From G051132615 sp051132615 (GTDB lineage Bacteria > Pseudomonadota > Gammaproteobacteria > Burkholderiales > Neisseriaceae), in the NCBI RefSeq assembly GCF_051132615.1, contig NZ_CP152375.1:2604001-2668000 (forward strand): a stretch of 64,000 nt of DNA. The letters are read 5' to 3'. Below, piece by piece: positions 17,946 through 26,587 of the stretch; positions within the stretch are counted from its first letter, which is position 1; each line of letters begins with the position of its first letter. Position numbers and translations under genes: made by a program. Below the pieces are notes generated by a model, which was not told the origin of the DNA, ran no database searches, and was given only the letters and a program-made list of their open reading frames with translations.

Positions 17946-17954
17946 TGCTATCAT
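17946..17954 (+). promoter_or_regulatory. rpoE: Extended -10 promoter before rpoE
   Basis: TG-C-TATCAT fits an extended -10 box and would start transcription near 17961, about 26 bases before the rpoE ATG. I see no convincing -35 and no sigma-E type -35/-10 pair, so autoregulation, common for this operon, is not shown. Confidence 0.3.
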
Positions 17955-17986
17955 GCAGAGGGATGAAACGCTTGGGGAATAAGAAT

Positions 17987-18589
17987 ATGACTGATCGAAA
18001 TGTCGATCAATTGCTGGTAGAGCGTGCACAACAAGGAGAGCAAAAAGCATTTGAGTTGCTGGTGGTTAAATATCAGCGCCGTTTGGCTCGCTTGCTTAGT
18101 CGGTTGATTAAAGATGAAAATGAAGTAGAAGATATTACTCAAGAAACATTTATTAAAGCTTATAGAGCATTACCTTCTTTTCGTGGTGACAGTGCCTTTT
18201 ATACATGGTTGTATAGAATAGGTATTAATACTGCAAAGAATTATTTGGTGGAAAGGGGCAGAAGGCCGTTTACCTCGTCTATGTATGCAGAAAATGATGA
18301 GGGTGATTCAGTCGATATGGTCGCGCAGTTACCTGATGAGCACACACCAGAAACAGAATTGATGGGTAAACAAATTCTTGAGACAGTTGAAAATGCAGTA
18401 TCTCTATTACCTGAGGACTTAAAAATGGCCATTGTATTAAGAGAGCTTGATGGTTTATCTTATGAAGAGATTGCTGAGGTGATGGAGTGTCCAATTGGTA
18501 CCGTACGTTCAAGGATTTTTCGTGCGCGTGATGCGATTGCAAAAAATTTACGCCCGCTTTTAGATACTAACGGAGACAGTCGATGGTAG
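17987..18589 (+). CDS. rpoE: RNA polymerase sigma-E factor (RpoE/AlgU)
   Basis: Group 4 (ECF) sigma factor for envelope stress. The protein of 200 residues has region 2 around residues 20-95 (VKYQRRLARLLSRLI, EDITQETFIKAYRAL, FYTWLYRIGINTAKN) and region 4 at 135-190 (REL-DGLSYEEIAEVMECPIGTVRSR). I chose the ATG at 17987 (MTDRNVDQLLV), with GGGGAA upstream; the frame opens 24 bases earlier at 17963 but family members start here. It overlaps the anti-sigma gene by seven bases. In many relatives this operon follows acpP-fabF; here it follows tilS. Confidence 0.95.
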   Translation: MTDRNVDQLLVERAQQGEQKAFELLVVKYQRRLARLLSRLIKDENEVEDITQETFIKAYRALPSFRGDSAFYTWLYRIGINTAKNYLVERGRRPFTSSMYAENDEGDSVDMVAQLPDEHTPETELMGKQILETVENAVSLLPEDLKMAIVLRELDGLSYEEIAEVMECPIGTVRSRIFRARDAIAKNLRPLLDTNGDSRW

Positions 18590-19149
18590 ATTTAAACAAG
18601 AATACAGATGAATATGTTTCTGCATTGTTTGATGACGCTTTAACTGAGGAAGAAGCTCAGCAGGTTATTGATATTTTGTTGCAGGATGAATCGGCACAAA
18701 AGCGTTGGCAACAGGCTGTATTAATTTGCGATACAGTAAAATCAGCAAAGGAGCCTGCATTATCAGGCTTAGATGTGTCTGAATCTGTAATGGCTAAGCT
18801 AAACCAACAAGATTTAATGATTGCTGCTCGCGATATTGTCACAAAGGAAGCGTTGCGAGTGAATAAAAACGCTGCCAATCAGATTTTTCGCTTTATTGGT
18901 GCTGCAGCAAGTGTCATGTTGGTTTGTACCGCTGTTTGGAATTTTTGGCCTACTGCTTCTGAAATACCAACAGTGGGTGGGGTAGCAATATCTGAGGGTA
19001 ATATTTCTGCCAGTGGTGAGATACCTGTTGATGCTGTTGTATTGAGAGAAACAGACGAAGAGTTACAGCAACGACAAAAGGAAATTGGTGAGCATTATTT
19101 ACAAGAGCATCAAGATGCATTATTGACGGTTTTGGATAGTGGCACTTAA
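18583..19149 (+). CDS. mucA: Anti-sigma-E factor MucA/RseA
   Basis: Inner-membrane protein that holds RpoE inactive until stress proteases cut it. The 188-residue protein has the cytoplasmic anti-sigma part first (residues 5-75, YVSALFDDALTEEEAQQVID), one membrane segment at about 102-120 (FIGAAASVMLVCTAVWNF) and a periplasmic tail that MucB would bind. The start lies inside the end of rpoE (seven-base overlap), behind GGAGA, giving coupled synthesis of sigma factor and inhibitor. Sequence is diverged as usual for this family, so assignment leans on position plus architecture. Confidence 0.9.
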   Translation: MVDLNKNTDEYVSALFDDALTEEEAQQVIDILLQDESAQKRWQQAVLICDTVKSAKEPALSGLDVSESVMAKLNQQDLMIAARDIVTKEALRVNKNAANQIFRFIGAAASVMLVCTAVWNFWPTASEIPTVGGVAISEGNISASGEIPVDAVVLRETDEELQQRQKEIGEHYLQEHQDALLTVLDSGT

Positions 19150-19188
19150 TTTTATAGAAGATTTATCATTATTTAGCGAATAGGTATC

Positions 19189-20163
19189 ATGTTTTCGAAG
19201 TATATTGTGGGTGTACTGGCTGTTTTTTTTGTTCAAGTAGTTTATGCATCAGATTGGGACGAATTAAAACATTTAAATCAATCAGGATCAAAAGAGCATT
19301 TTTCAGGTTCTTATATCAGTCAATTAGATGGTAGAGTTGGGAGTTTTAGAATAGACCATGCGCTCTTTGCTGGTATTGAGTTTGATAAAAGGGTGGCCAC
19401 CAGCGGTTTAGAAAGAGAACTGATTAAAAAAGGCGATACTATTCGTATTTATGCGCAATCTGCACCAGCATTTGAAGCTGCTCGGATTGATCATCTACGG
19501 GCTTTTCCATTTGTCTTACCTAAGGATATGACTCATTTGAGTAAGTCTTATAATTTGAAGAACAATGGTTTGGATAGAGTGGCAGGCAGAGAATGCCAAA
19601 AGTATATTGTTCAGGCAAAAGATCGTTCAAAGTATAACCAACGTTTGTGTGTCGATAAACAGACAGGTGTGACATTAAGACAAGAAATTTATTTTAATAA
19701 TAAGCCAATAGAAGTACAGAGTTTTTCTGAAATAACATTTAAATCTATACCAAAAGCAAGGTTTAATGGTAATAAAAAACTTAAATTATGGAATGAACGT
19801 GCGATTTCACCCATCAGTATCAGTGGTGGTTACAAAAGTTTAAGTAAGTCATCTGAGCCAATATTAAAAGGTTTGCCAGAAGGTTTTTCGGTGATTGGTG
19901 AAAAAGCAGGGAGCAACAGGAAAGATAAAAGCGCTAAACACTATATTTTAACTGATGGTTTAATACAATTGTCCTTATTCGTTGAGCCAGCACAAAATAG
20001 TTACTTTTCCGAATTAAGTGGTGGTAAAACCCAAGCTTATAGTTTAAATGGAGCACTATCTATTGCTTCTTTGAATAAAGGTATCTATCGATTAACTATT
20101 CTTGGTTTCATGCCTCCTCAAAGTTTGCGCTCAATACTCAATACCGTTTCAACAGTAAAATAA
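19189..20163 (+). CDS. mucB: Sigma-E regulatory protein MucB/RseB
   Basis: Periplasmic sensor that protects MucA from proteolysis and responds to misplaced lipoproteins or LPS. The 324-residue protein has a signal peptide of about 20 residues ending VVYA, then the LolA-like large domain (DGRVGSFRIDHALFAGIEFDKRV is cut here in two recognisable parts, SFRIDHALF and GIEFDKRV) and a small C-terminal domain. It lies 39 bases after mucA. The serine protease gene mucD, which usually follows in related bacteria, is absent: the next gene is on the other strand. Confidence 0.9.
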   Translation: MFSKYIVGVLAVFFVQVVYASDWDELKHLNQSGSKEHFSGSYISQLDGRVGSFRIDHALFAGIEFDKRVATSGLERELIKKGDTIRIYAQSAPAFEAARIDHLRAFPFVLPKDMTHLSKSYNLKNNGLDRVAGRECQKYIVQAKDRSKYNQRLCVDKQTGVTLRQEIYFNNKPIEVQSFSEITFKSIPKARFNGNKKLKLWNERAISPISISGGYKSLSKSSEPILKGLPEGFSVIGEKAGSNRKDKSAKHYILTDGLIQLSLFVEPAQNSYFSELSGGKTQAYSLNGALSIASLNKGIYRLTILGFMPPQSLRSILNTVSTVK

Positions 20164-20193
20164 GGTAGATTTTTTAAGTAAATACTTCATTTA

Positions 20194-20222
20194 AAACCCT
20201 TTGTTTGCATATCAAGGGGTTT
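20194..20222. terminator. Hairpin between the converging mucB and cysA genes
   Basis: AAACCCTTTG at 20194-20203 pairs with CAAGGGGTTT at 20213-20222 (ten pairs, one G-U) around a nine-base loop. T runs are short on both sides, so termination efficiency is uncertain, but the position between converging genes suits a two-way terminator. Confidence 0.55.
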
Positions 20223-20233
20223 AGATTTTGTGC

Positions 20234-21313
20234 CTAAATCACAAAATCAACTAAGTCCTTTTCAACAAACACATTGACTGATTTTGGTTTTAAGTAAATG
20301 GTATCTCCTAATATAAAGCGTTCTTTTGAGTATTTCTCCTGACTAATAATGGTTTCAATGGGCTTTTCCTCCCCAGTAACGATGGCTTCTATTCTGACAA
20401 TTGGGCCTGCTGCGTGTAAATGACAAACTGTTGCAGGAATAAAACCTGTTTGTGCTGTGCTAGACAGTTCAATTTCATGAGGGCGCACATAAGCAATAGC
20501 ATCTTGGTCTACCCAATTGCCTTCTTGTGGAAAGTCATGAGTATAGTCACTAATCCATAATTTCCCTTTTTCTAAACGGCCATGGAAAACATTAACGTCT
20601 CCCAAAAATTGGGTTACAAAGGGTGTTTGTGGATGTTGATAAATATTGGTAGGTGTATCTGCTTGTTCAATATGGCCGTGATTCATCACCACAACACGGT
20701 CTGCCACTTCTAGGGCTTCATCTTGATCATGCGTTACAAAAATACTGGTTACATTAATTTCATGATGTAAATTACGTAGCCAACGACGTAAATCTTTTCT
20801 AACCTTTGCATCTAAGGCACCAAAAGGTTCATCCAGCAATAATACCTTCGGTTCCACTGCAAGTGAGCGAGCCAATGCAATTCGTTGGCGTTGTCCTCCA
20901 GATAATTGGTTGGGGTAAGCTTTTGCTAACCAGTCCAGCTGCACAAGCTTGAGTAAATTCATGACTTTTTCTTGTATCTCTTCTTTACTTTTGCGTTTGG
21001 AACGAGGCATAACTTGTAAACCAAAAGCAACATTATCAAAGACATTCATGTGTCGAAAAAGGGCATAATGTTGAAAAACAAAACCAACTCCCCGATCAGA
21101 AACATGTTTTTGGGTGACATTATTTTGATCAAATAATATATTGCCTGAATCAGGTTTCTCTAAACCGGCAATGATTCTTAATAGGGTTGTTTTTCCACAG
21201 CCACTTGGCCCTAATAAGGCGATTAGCTCGCCATCATGAATATCCAGATTAATATTATTTAAGGCTTGAAATGAGCCAAAGTGTTTATTTAAATTTGATA
21301 TTTTAATGTTCAT
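20234..21313 (-). CDS. cysA: Sulfate/thiosulfate ABC transporter ATP-binding protein
   Basis: ATPase that powers sulfate and thiosulfate import by CysTW with Sbp. The 359-residue protein shows Walker A GPSGCGKTT near residue 35, signature LSGGQRQRIALARSL, Walker B VLLLDEPFGALDA and switch histidine in FVTHDQDEALEVADR. A C-terminal TOBE-type regulatory region follows residue 240. It starts 11 bases inside the end of cysW. Length matches E. coli CysA (365). It is the last gene of the leftward sulfate operon. Confidence 0.96.
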   Translation of the reverse strand: MNIKISNLNKHFGSFQALNNINLDIHDGELIALLGPSGCGKTTLLRIIAGLEKPDSGNILFDQNNVTQKHVSDRGVGFVFQHYALFRHMNVFDNVAFGLQVMPRSKRKSKEEIQEKVMNLLKLVQLDWLAKAYPNQLSGGQRQRIALARSLAVEPKVLLLDEPFGALDAKVRKDLRRWLRNLHHEINVTSIFVTHDQDEALEVADRVVVMNHGHIEQADTPTNIYQHPQTPFVTQFLGDVNVFHGRLEKGKLWISDYTHDFPQEGNWVDQDAIAYVRPHEIELSSTAQTGFIPATVCHLHAAGPIVRIEAIVTGEEKPIETIISQEKYSKERFILGDTIYLKPKSVNVFVEKDLVDFVI

Positions 21314-22226
21314 GATGGTTTCCTTTTAAGCGAACCCAATTTAAAGTTTGCTCACTTTGATTGAATATTTTTTCTCGTTTTTCTGATTCTTTTTGTTTTT
21401 TTTCTTGCCAATAAGTGGCCAGAGTTTGTGCAGCTAAAGTCAGTAAAGCCAATAAGGCCAATAAGGTGGCACAAGCAAAAGCACCAATAAAGTTATACTC
21501 GTTATAAAGAATTTCAACATGCAATGGAATGGTGTTGGTTTCACCTCTAATATGACCACTGACCACACTGACCGCGCCAAACTCTCCCATCGCTCGGGCA
21601 TTGGTTAAAATAATGCCATAAATCAGAGCCCATTTAATATTGGGTAAAGTGACACGCCAAAACATTTGCCAAGCAGATGCACCTAATACTAAGGCTGCTT
21701 GCTCTTCATCTGAGCCTTGTGATTGCATCAAAGGAATAAGTTCTCTGGCAATAAAGGGAAAGGTGACAAAAGCCGTTGCTAAAATAATACCTGGTACAGC
21801 AAAAATAATTTGAATACCATGATTTTCTAAATATCCACCAATGACACTATTACTGCCAAAAAGAAGCATATACATTAAACCCGCAACAACTGGGGAAACC
21901 GAAAAAGGTAAGTCGATAAAGGTGGTCAGAAGCGCTTTACCTTTAAAATCAAAACGGGCAATAACCCAAGCAATAGCAATACCAAAGAAAATATTTAAGG
22001 GTAAAATAATAGCAGCCGTGATCAAGGTAAGTTTGATTGCTGCTAGTGCTTCTTCATCAATTAAAGAAGCTGCAAATAAAGCCCAGCCTTCCTTTAAAGC
22101 TTCATAAAAAATCGCGATTAAAGGAATGATCAATACAATGAAAATGAAAATGAGCATGATGCCAATGAGCAATGCTCGCACAAAACGTGGTTCTGTATTG
22201 GTTTTGTTTTGTTGTATGGACTGCAT
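21303..22226 (-). CDS. cysW: Sulfate ABC transporter permease CysW
   Basis: One of the two membrane subunits of the sulfate importer. The 307-residue protein has about six membrane segments and the BPD-transporter EAA loop (EEQAALVLGASAWQMFWRVTLP). The ATG at 22226 overlaps the cysT stop as TAATG; the frame continues upstream to 22259 but that would lie within cysT. GEFGAVSVVSGHIRGETNTIPL and the C-terminal charged tail fit CysW. Cotranscribed with cysT and cysA. Confidence 0.95.
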   Translation of the reverse strand: MQSIQQNKTNTEPRFVRALLIGIMLIFIFIVLIIPLIAIFYEALKEGWALFAASLIDEEALAAIKLTLITAAIILPLNIFFGIAIAWVIARFDFKGKALLTTFIDLPFSVSPVVAGLMYMLLFGSNSVIGGYLENHGIQIIFAVPGIILATAFVTFPFIARELIPLMQSQGSDEEQAALVLGASAWQMFWRVTLPNIKWALIYGIILTNARAMGEFGAVSVVSGHIRGETNTIPLHVEILYNEYNFIGAFACATLLALLALLTLAAQTLATYWQEKKQKESEKREKIFNQSEQTLNWVRLKGNHHEH

Positions 22227-23095
22227 TATTTGATCCCCAATTTGCGATTTAAATGCCATTGCAATAAATTAATAAAAAACAAAATCACAAATGAAATGAC
22301 CAACATTAATAAGGCAACGGCAGAAGCGCCGACGGTGTCATATTGGTCAAGTTTAGAGATGATGATTAAGGGCGCAATTTCTGAAACTAATGGAATATTT
22401 CCTGCAATAAAAATAACGGAACCAAACTCTCCTGTCGCTCGGGCAAAACCCATGCCAGCACCTGTTAATAGAGCAGGTAATAAAGAAGGAATAATAATTT
22501 TTCGAATCACAGTAAAACGGGAGGCTCCTAATGAGCTGGCGGCTTCTTCTAATTCAGGTTCTAACTCAGCTAAAACAGGTTGTAAACTGCGTACAGTAAA
22601 GGGAAGGCTGACAAATACTAAGGCAATCCATATCCCTATTGGTTTAAATGCAATTTCAATTCCATCTGGTTGAAAAAATTGCCCAATCATTCCATCGGGG
22701 GCAAAAAACTGCCCAATCCAACCATTTGGTGCATAAAGTGTTGCCAAAGCAATCCCTGCTACTGCAGTTGGTAAGGCAAAAGGCAAATCAATCAGTGCAT
22801 TGATCATGGTTTTACCAAAGAATTGATAACGTACTAAAACCCAAGCAATCAAAAAACCAAATAATGCATTGACTACTGTTGCCCAAAAGGCCATTTTAAA
22901 AGAAAGCTTAATTGAAGCAATGACCCGTTCATCACTGATTGTACTGTAAAAATCAGCGAGGCTCATTTCACTCACATTTAGTGCCAACATAACAAATGGC
23001 AATAGCACCATTAATGTGAGCCAAGCAACAGACATACCCAGTCCAATATTGAATCCAGGTAAGACTGAGTGAGATTTTAAAAGAGACATAAACAC
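22226..23095 (-). CDS. cysT: Sulfate ABC transporter permease CysT
   Basis: Partner membrane subunit of CysW. The 289-residue protein has six or so membrane segments, the family stretch DLPFALPTAVAGIALATLYAP, the EAA loop (ELEEAASSLGASRFTVIRKI) and GEFGSVIFIAGNIP. A periplasmic loop near residues 122-143 carries two near-identical ten-residue units, IGQFFAPDGM and IGQFFQPDGI, where relatives have only one; this comes from a 30-base tandem duplication listed separately. The frame stays open, so the transporter is probably functional. It lies 48 bases after sbp. Confidence 0.95.
   Translation of the reverse strand: MFMSLLKSHSVLPGFNIGLGMSVAWLTLMVLLPFVMLALNVSEMSLADFYSTISDERVIASIKLSFKMAFWATVVNALFGFLIAWVLVRYQFFGKTMINALIDLPFALPTAVAGIALATLYAPNGWIGQFFAPDGMIGQFFQPDGIEIAFKPIGIWIALVFVSLPFTVRSLQPVLAELEPELEEAASSLGASRFTVIRKIIIPSLLPALLTGAGMGFARATGEFGSVIFIAGNIPLVSEIAPLIIISKLDQYDTVGASAVALLMLVISFVILFFINLLQWHLNRKLGIK
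22661..22720. repeat. 30-bp tandem duplication inside cysT
   Basis: Two adjacent units, 22661-22690 and 22691-22720, match at most positions (shared pieces TCCATC, AAAAAA-TGCCCAATC), and a degenerate third start (ACCATTTGGTGCA) follows at 22721. They encode the doubled IGQFF-PDG loop of CysT. The unit is a multiple of three, so the frame is kept. Confidence 0.8.
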
Positions 23096-23143
23096 CCATT
23101 TCCCATTTGTTTAGAACAGTTTTTTAAAGTAGCTATTTTTATA

Positions 23144-24145
23144 TTATTTTTTGTATATTTGATCGAATACGCCACCATCAGCGAAGTGTTTTTTCATAAT
23201 ATTATCCCAGTTGCCAAATAAACTTTCTGCTCTGAAGGTGTTAATCTTAGGGAATTGTTTACTGTATTTTTGGGCAATTTTGGCATTTTGTGGGCGGAGA
23301 AAATTTTTTGCTGCCAACTCTTGCGCAGGTTCACTCCATAGGTATTTCAAATAAGCCTCTGCTGCTTTTTGAGTCCCTTTTTTTGTTACAACTTTATCAA
23401 CTACTGCAACAGGATTTTCCGCGCTAATAGAAAGTTTAGGATACACTACTTGAAAACTGCCACGACCAAATTCGCGCGCAACCATTTCCGCTTCATTTTC
23501 GAAAGTAATCAATACATCGCCCACTTTTCTTTGCATAAAGGTAGTGGTGGCTGCTCTGCCTCCAGCATCAAGTATGGGCACATTATTAAATAGATTTTTT
23601 ACAAAGGTTTTTGCTTGAGCATCATTGTTTCCATTGGTTTTTAATGCTTGCCCATAAGCAGCTAAATAAGCATAACGACCATTTCCAGATGTTTTAGGGT
23701 TGGCAATAATTACCTTGACCCCATTTTTTGTTAAATCTGCCCAATCTTGAATATTTTTAGGGTTCCCTTTTCTTACCAGAAAAACAGTTGTGGATGTGAA
23801 GGGAACGGCATTGTTGGGTAAGCGAGAGGCCCAATTTTTAGCGATTAATCCTTTTGTGACCAGAAAATCAATATCACTTGCCTGATTCATGGTGACAACA
23901 TCTGCCTGTAAACCACCAGAAACAGCCAGAACTTGTTTGCTGGAACCGCCATGGGATTGTTGAATGGCTATTTTTTCTTTATTGTTAGCCTGATAACTTT
24001 TGACAAAAAGAGGGTTATAGTCTTTGTAAAAATCACGCATCACATCATATGAAACATTAAGCAGTTTTGTGTCAGCCATAGCTTGGCTTGATAATAAAGC
24101 ACTACTCAAAGTAAAGGTTATCAGTAATTTCTTGAAGGAAATCAT
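23144..24145 (-). CDS. sbp: Sulfate-binding protein, copy 1
   Basis: Periplasmic receptor that hands sulfate to CysTWA. The 333-residue protein has a signal peptide ending QAMA and then the Sbp landmarks LLNVSYDVMRDFYKDYNPLF, QQSHGGSSKQ, VTMNQASDID and NPKTSGNGRYAYLAAYG. Length fits E. coli Sbp (329). It is a close paralogue of the gene 27 bases upstream (24173-25192), with the same motifs at the same places. A start at ATG 24145 is preceded by GGAG. It may differ from its neighbour in preference for sulfate or thiosulfate, which cannot be read from sequence. Confidence 0.95.
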   Translation of the reverse strand: MISFKKLLITFTLSSALLSSQAMADTKLLNVSYDVMRDFYKDYNPLFVKSYQANNKEKIAIQQSHGGSSKQVLAVSGGLQADVVTMNQASDIDFLVTKGLIAKNWASRLPNNAVPFTSTTVFLVRKGNPKNIQDWADLTKNGVKVIIANPKTSGNGRYAYLAAYGQALKTNGNNDAQAKTFVKNLFNNVPILDAGGRAATTTFMQRKVGDVLITFENEAEMVAREFGRGSFQVVYPKLSISAENPVAVVDKVVTKKGTQKAAEAYLKYLWSEPAQELAAKNFLRPQNAKIAQKYSKQFPKINTFRAESLFGNWDNIMKKHFADGGVFDQIYKK

Positions 24146-24172
24146 TTTGTTTTCTCCAGTATATAAAAATGG

Positions 24173-25192
24173 TTATTTGTTTTTTTGTTGATAAATTTGA
24201 TCAAATAGTGCACCAGTTGCAAAATGTTGTTTGTTTACATTTTCCCAACTACCAAATATTTCAGTCACACCATAAAGTTTGATTTGAGGAAACTGATTTT
24301 TATATTTTTGAGCAATTTTTGGGTTATTGGGTCTAAAGTAGTATTTTGCTGCCAGCTCTTGAGCGGGTTCACTCCATAAATAATTTAAGTATTCATGTGC
24401 TGCTGAGGTGGTTTTTCTCTTATCTGTCACAGCAGTAACAACAGCAACAGGGGCTTCTGTTCTAAGGCTGATGTTAGGATAGACAACTTCAAATTTACCT
24501 TTTCCTAACTGATTAGCCACAACTTTTGCTTCACTTTCTGGTGTAATGAGTACATCACCTAAATTTCGTTGAATGAAACTAATGGTAGCGCCACGGGCAC
24601 CAGCATCTAAGACAGGAATATGTTGATACAGTGCTTTAACATAGTTTTTTGCCTGTGTTTCGTTGCCACCTTTTTTCTTTAAAGCATTTGTCCATGCTGC
24701 TAAATAAGCATAACGTCCATTGCCTGACGTTTTTGGATTAGGGGCAATCACACTGACATTGTTTTTGATTAAATCATCCCAGTCTTTGATATTTTTTGGA
24801 TTCCCCTTTCTAACTAAGAAAACAGTTGCAGAGCTAAAAGGATTACTTTGATTAGGATATTCACTGACCCAGTTTTTTTTCACTAAATTTTTGCTGAGTA
24901 ATAAATTAATGTCACTGGCTTGATTCATCGTAACCACATCAGCTTGTAATCCACCTAAAACACTCATTGCCTGTTTACTTGAACCACCATGGGATTGCCG
25001 TATAGAAATTGGTTGCTTGGTTTTGGATTGATAGTATTGTTCAAATAGAGGGTTATAAGCTTTATAGAAGTCTCTGGTAACATCATATGAAACATTCATT
25101 AGGTTTGTTGTTTGGGCAAAAGCCATAGATGCAGCTAATAAAGATCCTACTAAAATACCACGACTGATTACAGCATGTTTTAGGTTTTTCAT
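24173..25192 (-). CDS. sbp: Sulfate-binding protein, copy 2
   Basis: Second periplasmic sulfate receptor, first gene of the leftward operon. The protein of about 339 residues has a signal peptide ending AFAQ and motifs LMNVSYDVTRDFYKAYNPLF, RQSHGGSSKQ, VTMNQASDIN and NPKTSGNGRYAYLAAW. I chose the ATG at 25192 because AAGAG then lies eight bases upstream; ATG 25198 has it only two bases away. Tandem to copy 1 and clearly from duplication, but diverged enough that it is not recent. One paralogue may serve thiosulfate (CysP role). Confidence 0.94.
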   Translation of the reverse strand: MKNLKHAVISRGILVGSLLAASMAFAQTTNLMNVSYDVTRDFYKAYNPLFEQYYQSKTKQPISIRQSHGGSSKQAMSVLGGLQADVVTMNQASDINLLLSKNLVKKNWVSEYPNQSNPFSSATVFLVRKGNPKNIKDWDDLIKNNVSVIAPNPKTSGNGRYAYLAAWTNALKKKGGNETQAKNYVKALYQHIPVLDAGARGATISFIQRNLGDVLITPESEAKVVANQLGKGKFEVVYPNISLRTEAPVAVVTAVTDKRKTTSAAHEYLNYLWSEPAQELAAKYYFRPNNPKIAQKYKNQFPQIKLYGVTEIFGSWENVNKQHFATGALFDQIYQQKNK

Positions 25193-25278
25193 GATCATAG
25201 CTCTTTTGATATGTGTGTTAATGTATTTGTACTATAGCGATTTTTTTATAGAAAAATAAATAATGATTTTTTGTTTTT

Positions 25279-25297
25279 AAATAACTATTGGTTATTT
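25279..25297. promoter_or_regulatory. LysR-type dyad in the shared sulfur control region (candidate CysB site)
   Basis: AAATAAC, spacer TATTG, GTTATTT: a perfect seven-base dyad with the T-N11-A geometry typical of LysR-type regulators, midway between the leftward sbp operon and sat. CysB, the family member that activates sulfur genes, uses ATAAC/GTTAT-like half sites. A further ATAAC stands about 20 bases to the right. No cysB gene is in the window. Confidence 0.5.
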
Positions 25298-25420
25298 TGA
25301 TTTATATAACAAAATGGAATTTATAATAAATAATTTATTTCTTTTTGGTTTATGTGAAAAGACTATAATTTTTTACTGTTTATTTTGAATACAACATAAC
25401 ATACATAAAGAGAAGAAGAC

Positions 25421-26578
25421 ATGTCATTGATATCACCTCATGCAAGCAAACAGTTACATCCACTTCGGGTACCTGATCATTTATTAACTGAACGTATTAT
25501 TTATGCACAAACATTGCCTTCAATTACATTAAATAGCCGAGAAAATGGTGATTTAATCATGTTGGGGCTGGGGGGCTTTACACCTTTAGAAGGTTTTATG
25601 GGACAAAAGGACTGGCAAAATGTTTGCCAGAATATGCATTTACAAAATGGGGTGTTTTGGCCGTTACCCATTACTGTTTCTGTGAGTGAGGTTTTTGCTC
25701 AAAGCATTCAGGAGGGGCAAGATGTTGCATTAAAAAGCCCAACTGGGCAGTTGGTTGGTCTTTTAAATATAAGCAGTATTTATCAACCAGATAAAGCTTT
25801 TGAGGCTCAAAGTGTTTATGGTACACAAGATATTACTCATCCAGGGGTGGCTGTTTTAATGGGGCAAGGGCCTGTTAATTTAGGGGGTAAAGTTGAGGTA
25901 TTTGGAGATAATGGGTTTAAGCAGCATTTTGGTCATCATGCTTTAACCCCTCAGCAAACCCGAGACTTATTTTCTGAGCTAGGATGGCAAAAAATAGCTG
26001 CTTTCCAAACACGTAATCCAATGCATCGTTCACATGAGTATTTGGTGAAAACAGTACTGGAGCTTTTTGATGGGGTTTTGATCCATTCTCTTTTGGGGCA
26101 TTTAAAAGAGGGTGATGTCCCTGCCGATATCCGAGTGCAGGCAATTGATGCATTGATTAAAAACTATTTTGTCCCTAATACGGTTGTACATTCTGGTTAT
26201 CCTTTGGATATGCGTTATGCTGGGCCAAAAGAAGCTTTGTTACATGCTTTATTTCGGCAAAACTATGGTTGTACTCATTTAATTGTTGGACGAGATCATG
26301 CAGGGGTTGGTGATTTTTATTCAGCTTTTGCCGCTCAAGAAATTTTTGACAAATTAAATGAAGATGATCTACTCATTAAACCAATCAAAATTGATTGGAC
26401 TTTTTATTGTCATAGTTGTGGCAGTATGGCATCAACCAAAACTTGTCCACATGATGCCAAACATAGAGAACTTATTTCTGGTACAGAAGTACGTCGTCGT
26501 TTAAAAGCAAAAGAAACACTACCTGCAACGTTCAGCCGTCCAGAAGTGGTTGAACAACTATATAAATGGGTTAATTAG
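25421..26578 (+). CDS. sat: Sulfate adenylyltransferase (homo-oligomeric ATP sulfurylase)
   Basis: Makes adenosine 5'-phosphosulfate (APS) from sulfate and ATP, the first intracellular step of sulfate assimilation. The 385-residue protein belongs to the Sat/Met3 type and not to the CysDN type: it has an N-terminal PUA-like domain (LGLGGFTPLEGFM), the catalytic QTRNPMHRSHEY near residue 196, and GRDHAGVGDFY. A late cysteine and histidine cluster (FYCHSCGSM, KTCPHDAKH) may bind zinc, as in some bacterial Sat proteins. No APS-kinase domain is fused. AGAAGAAG precedes the ATG. It heads a two-gene unit with cysH. Confidence 0.95.
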   Translation: MSLISPHASKQLHPLRVPDHLLTERIIYAQTLPSITLNSRENGDLIMLGLGGFTPLEGFMGQKDWQNVCQNMHLQNGVFWPLPITVSVSEVFAQSIQEGQDVALKSPTGQLVGLLNISSIYQPDKAFEAQSVYGTQDITHPGVAVLMGQGPVNLGGKVEVFGDNGFKQHFGHHALTPQQTRDLFSELGWQKIAAFQTRNPMHRSHEYLVKTVLELFDGVLIHSLLGHLKEGDVPADIRVQAIDALIKNYFVPNTVVHSGYPLDMRYAGPKEALLHALFRQNYGCTHLIVGRDHAGVGDFYSAFAAQEIFDKLNEDDLLIKPIKIDWTFYCHSCGSMASTKTCPHDAKHRELISGTEVRRRLKAKETLPATFSRPEVVEQLYKWVN

Positions 26579-26587
26579 GAGAGCGTA

